Source: a virus
DNA: 46,995 nt
Direction: 5' to 3' (one strand)
IMG/VR virus record: IMGVR_UViG_3300030329_004682
Coordinates: 1-46,995 of that record
In this document: positions 44,608-46,995 of the stretch, in pieces
Position numbering within the stretch: position 1 is the first letter of the stretch
Layout of the letters: every line of letters begins with the position of its first letter
Position numbers and translations under genes: made by a program
Notes under the pieces: model-generated
Databases searched by the model: none
What the model was told of the DNA's origin: nothing
What the model saw: the letters and a program-made list of their open reading frames with translations, nothing else

Positions 44608-46995
44608 CACAGGCAAAAGCTGCGGAGCTGGTTGCGTCTACGGTCAACGAGCAGCTCTTAGACCGCGCCATACGGCACCAGATCTACATCCAGCAGTATG
44701 GGGCTGGTGTAGCCGAGGAAATCGTCAAAGAGCTTGTACAGGCCGAACAGGAGCTTCTGGGCAAGGTTGCGGCACGGCTGGTCAAGGCCGAGAAGATCGG
44801 CTTTGACCGAGGACCGTGGACAACGAAGCGGCTGTCTACGATCACCGCGGGGCTGGGCGAGATCGTGGACAACAAATACAGCGCGACCTACAAGGGGATG
44901 CTCAAGCCCAAGATGCTGGAGCTGGCCAAGGCCGAGGCCGATTTCACGGTGGCCGGCTTCGACTCGACGGTGCCGGTCAAGCTGGAGTATGAGCTGCCCT
45001 CGCCCGAGATGCTCCGCTCGATGGTGCTGTCTGAGCCGTTTGAGGGGGCTGTGATGGGCAAATGGTGGCAGGGCGTGGCTACGGGCGAGAAGGAGAAGAT
45101 CCAGCGAGCGCTGCGGCAGGGGCTGGTGCAGGGCGAGACCACCCCGCAGATCGTGCGCCGGCTGACCGGCCCGAAGGGCGCACTGGCCATCTCGCACCAC
45201 CACGCCACCGCAGTGATCCGCACGGCTACGAACCACGTATCCTCTGGGGCCAGAGCGCAGACCTACCAGCAGAACAGCAAGTATATCAAGTCCGAGAAGA
45301 TCGTGGCCACGCTCGATGCCCGAACCAGCGAGATCTGCCGGTTCCAAGATGGCCGCGTTTATCCTGTGGGCGAAGGACCGAGGCCACCGTTCCATTTCAA
45401 CTGCCGCACCACCGTCATCGCGGTGCTGAAAAGCTGGAAGGAGCTGGGCATCCCGCTCAAAGAGGCTCCTCCCGGCACGCGAGCCTCGATGAACGGACAG
45501 GTGCCGGCCGACCTGACCTATAAGCAGTGGTTTAAGGCGCAGCCGTCCAGCTTCCAGAAGGAGCTGCTGGGGCCGAATCGCTACAAGATGTTTGCCGCGG
45601 GGCTGGAGGATGTGACCAAGTATGCCTCGCCGGCCGGCAAGCTCTACACCCTCAAGCAGCTCTATGCACGCCATCCCGATGTGGCGCTCAAGGCCAAGCT
45701 GATCGAGCCGGGGCAAGCCTCCGCAGCGCTCAAGCATCAAGCGGCCAAGCAGTTCGATAATGCGCTCGACAGCGCGGTCAAGAGCCTCAAGGTGCCGGCC
45801 GAGGCATCCGACTACCCCAGCTTTTTGTCGGCATACAAAGCCGCCAAGGCTACGATCTCCGAGGCCGCGGTCAAGGCACAGGCCAATGGGGTGCTGGCTG
45901 GAGCCAAGACGTTCGCCGCATTCGACAAGCTCAAGGACATCAGCAAGGTCTACAAGGCCCAGATCGAGACCGACAACACAGCCAAGCAGCTGCAAGACAT
46001 CGCCAAGGTCACGGGCATCAAAAAGTGGCAGTGGTCTACCAAGGACAACCTATCGACGCTGATGACGAGCCTCGATGACGATCTGATCGACGCGGCCACT
46101 ACCCAGATGAACGACAAGTGGCTGGCGTGGAAAGCCAAACAGGCGGCAAATCAGGCCGCTAAAAAGGCCGATGCGATAGCGATCAAGAACGCCACCGAGG
46201 CAGTGGCCGAGATACAGGACTCGGTGCAGCTGCCCGACTCCCCCGCCAGCTGGGAGTCGTTCAAGGAAAGCATCGAGATCGCGCAAACGAAGAAGAACCT
46301 GCTGATCGTGGACATGATGCAAGCAAAGGTATCGACGGATAAGATAAACGAGATTATCAACCCGCTGGATCTCGCTCTAAAGACCAACAAAGACGCATTT
46401 AAGTCGATGGTTTCTGCGCTCAAGGCCAAGGAGCTGGCTACGCTCGCCAAGGATACCGGGATCAAAAAGTGGCAGTGGACAACGAAGGACGAGTTTATCA
46501 CGCTGATGACCAGCACCGATGCGTCCGAGCTGGCCGATGTAGCCAAGAGCGTCGAGGCCAAGTGGCTCGGCTGGAAAGCCAAGCAGAAAGCCAATCAAGA
46601 CGCGAAGAAGGTCATCAAGGACAAGCTCAAGGCCGATGCCAAGGAGCTACAAGCCGCGATCAAGGCCGCTGGGGGCAAGGGGCTGCTCAAGGACATCAAG
46701 GTCTACCTCGGCTCTCTGGAATCCACTGACGATGCGCTGGTGGGCGATTTCGCCACCTACATGTGGAAGGTTCCCGACCCCGATGCGATCAAGGACAAGC
46801 TCAAGTCGATGGGCTACAAGTGGCAGAACATGCCCGAGGATGCCCCCGCAGTTCCTCCCGCAGCAACCGGACCCTTGTCGCAGCATGATCAATTTGTCGG
46901 CTCTCTGAAGACTACCAATGAGGCTCTAAGCGCCACCAAGGGTTCCTATCCCGAGTCGTTGCATTCCTTGGGGGATTGGGATGATCCCGTGGCCT
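44604..46995 (+). CDS. Giant MuF minor head protein, N-terminal part (continues at base 1)
   Basis: The frame starts at ATG 44604 (ATGA overlap) and is open to the window end. The phage Mu F head-morphogenesis signature lies at residues 238-267: LDARTSEICRFQDGR, then PFHFNCRTTV. It is followed by long Lys/Ala-rich helical modules; IKKWQW(S/T)TKD occurs at residues 472 and 620, a repeat of 148 residues. The gene then continues in frame into the overlap with bases 1-669. The N-terminus is a portal-associated minor capsid protein; the C-terminal parts add a kinase-like domain. Such modular MuF C-termini are known in temperate phages. Confidence 0.9.
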   Translation, partial: MTQAKAAELVASTVNEQLLDRAIRHQIYIQQYGAGVAEEIVKELVQAEQELLGKVAARLVKAEKIGFDRGPWTTKRLSTITAGLGEIVDNKYSATYKGMLKPKMLELAKAEADFTVAGFDSTVPVKLEYELPSPEMLRSMVLSEPFEGAVMGKWWQGVATGEKEKIQRALRQGLVQGETTPQIVRRLTGPKGALAISHHHATAVIRTATNHVSSGARAQTYQQNSKYIKSEKIVATLDARTSEICRFQDGRVYPVGEGPRPPFHFNCRTTVIAVLKSWKELGIPLKEAPPGTRASMNGQVPADLTYKQWFKAQPSSFQKELLGPNRYKMFAAGLEDVTKYASPAGKLYTLKQLYARHPDVALKAKLIEPGQASAALKHQAAKQFDNALDSAVKSLKVPAEASDYPSFLSAYKAAKATISEAAVKAQANGVLAGAKTFAAFDKLKDISKVYKAQIETDNTAKQLQDIAKVTGIKKWQWSTKDNLSTLMTSLDDDLIDAATTQMNDKWLAWKAKQAANQAAKKADAIAIKNATEAVAEIQDSVQLPDSPASWESFKESIEIAQTKKNLLIVDMMQAKVSTDKINEIINPLDLALKTNKDAFKSMVSALKAKELATLAKDTGIKKWQWTTKDEFITLMTSTDASELADVAKSVEAKWLGWKAKQKANQDAKKVIKDKLKADAKELQAAIKAAGGKGLLKDIKVYLGSLESTDDALVGDFATYMWKVPDPDAIKDKLKSMGYKWQNMPEDAPAVPPAATGPLSQHDQFVGSLKTTNEALSATKGSYPESLHSLGDWDDPVA
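46615..46995. repeat. Terminal overlap, short allele (matches 1-669)
   Basis: 46615-46837 match 1-223 and 46851-46995 match 525-669, so this copy lacks 288 bases present at the start. The junction is in frame: after KWQNMPE, this copy goes straight to a short Pro/Ala linker. The missing piece is one helical module that resembles the module just before it. Confidence 0.85.

Noticed and set aside
44658-45995. Minus-strand open frame of 445 codons opposite MuF
   Set aside because: It is a long antisense shadow caused by high GC at third positions. The plus strand carries the clear MuF signature.

Overview
The window is almost certainly one complete genome of a temperate, long-tailed (siphovirus-like) dsDNA phage, read as a circle opened inside a gene. 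The last 381 bases (46615-46995) repeat the first 669 bases in the same reading frame, with about nine mismatches and a 288-bp in-frame length difference. The unit genome is therefore about 46.3 or 46.6 kb, depending on the allele. GC content is high, genes are tightly packed with many ATGA/GTGA overlaps, and Shine-Dalgarno sites and sigma70-type promoters (TTGACA/TTGCAT, 17 bp, TATATT/TATAAT) are clear. The host is an unidentified bacterium. The attP carries the 3' half of a tRNA with anticodon CAT and the CCC anticodon-stem arm of an initiator tRNA, so integration into a tRNA-fMet gene is likely. The promoter and RBS style argues against Bacteroidota, but I cannot name the host phylum.

Layout. 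Late genes run rightward from about 37.5 kb through the window end/start to 21.5 kb: amidase, ParB-methyltransferase fusion, two XRE regulators, TerS, TerL, a DUF1064 nuclease, portal, and a giant MuF minor head protein crossing the junction (44604-46995 plus 1-4007). These are followed by scaffold, P22-like coat, head-tail connectors, tail tube, frameshifted tail chaperones, tape measure, tail tip, an S74-type fibre, and small membrane proteins (lysis and an MscS-like protein). The attP and tyrosine integrase follow (21.5-23.2 kb). A leftward early/replication block (30.7 to 23.15 kb) encodes zinc-ribbon, single-strand annealing, SWIM, ParB, replication initiator, loader-like and PD-(D/E)XK proteins plus small regulators. 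The control region (30.7-33.2 kb) holds a leaderless small XRE gene, a long HTH protein, a second DNA-binding protein and an AT-rich repeat region that may be an origin. A rightward block of small orphan genes (33.2-37.5 kb) separates control from late genes.

Regulation can be read directly. Six promoters, three per strand, share a 15-bp palindrome (TAGCGATGAACGCTA and variants) lying between -35 and -10, which defines a single phage regulon. Two late promoters share TGCCGCGCCGAT-N5-TATA. Many early genes share the same leader, AAGGAGAGCCGCC-ATG.

The most striking biology is the roughly 2000-residue MuF protein. It has a head-morphogenesis domain, repeated helical modules whose number differs between the two alleles in this window, Pro/Ala linkers, a HipA/PI3K-like kinase domain and an unassigned C-terminal domain, followed by a translationally coupled small gene. 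It looks like a virion-borne effector with possible polymorphic-toxin organisation. No CRISPR array, complete tRNA or insertion sequence was seen.
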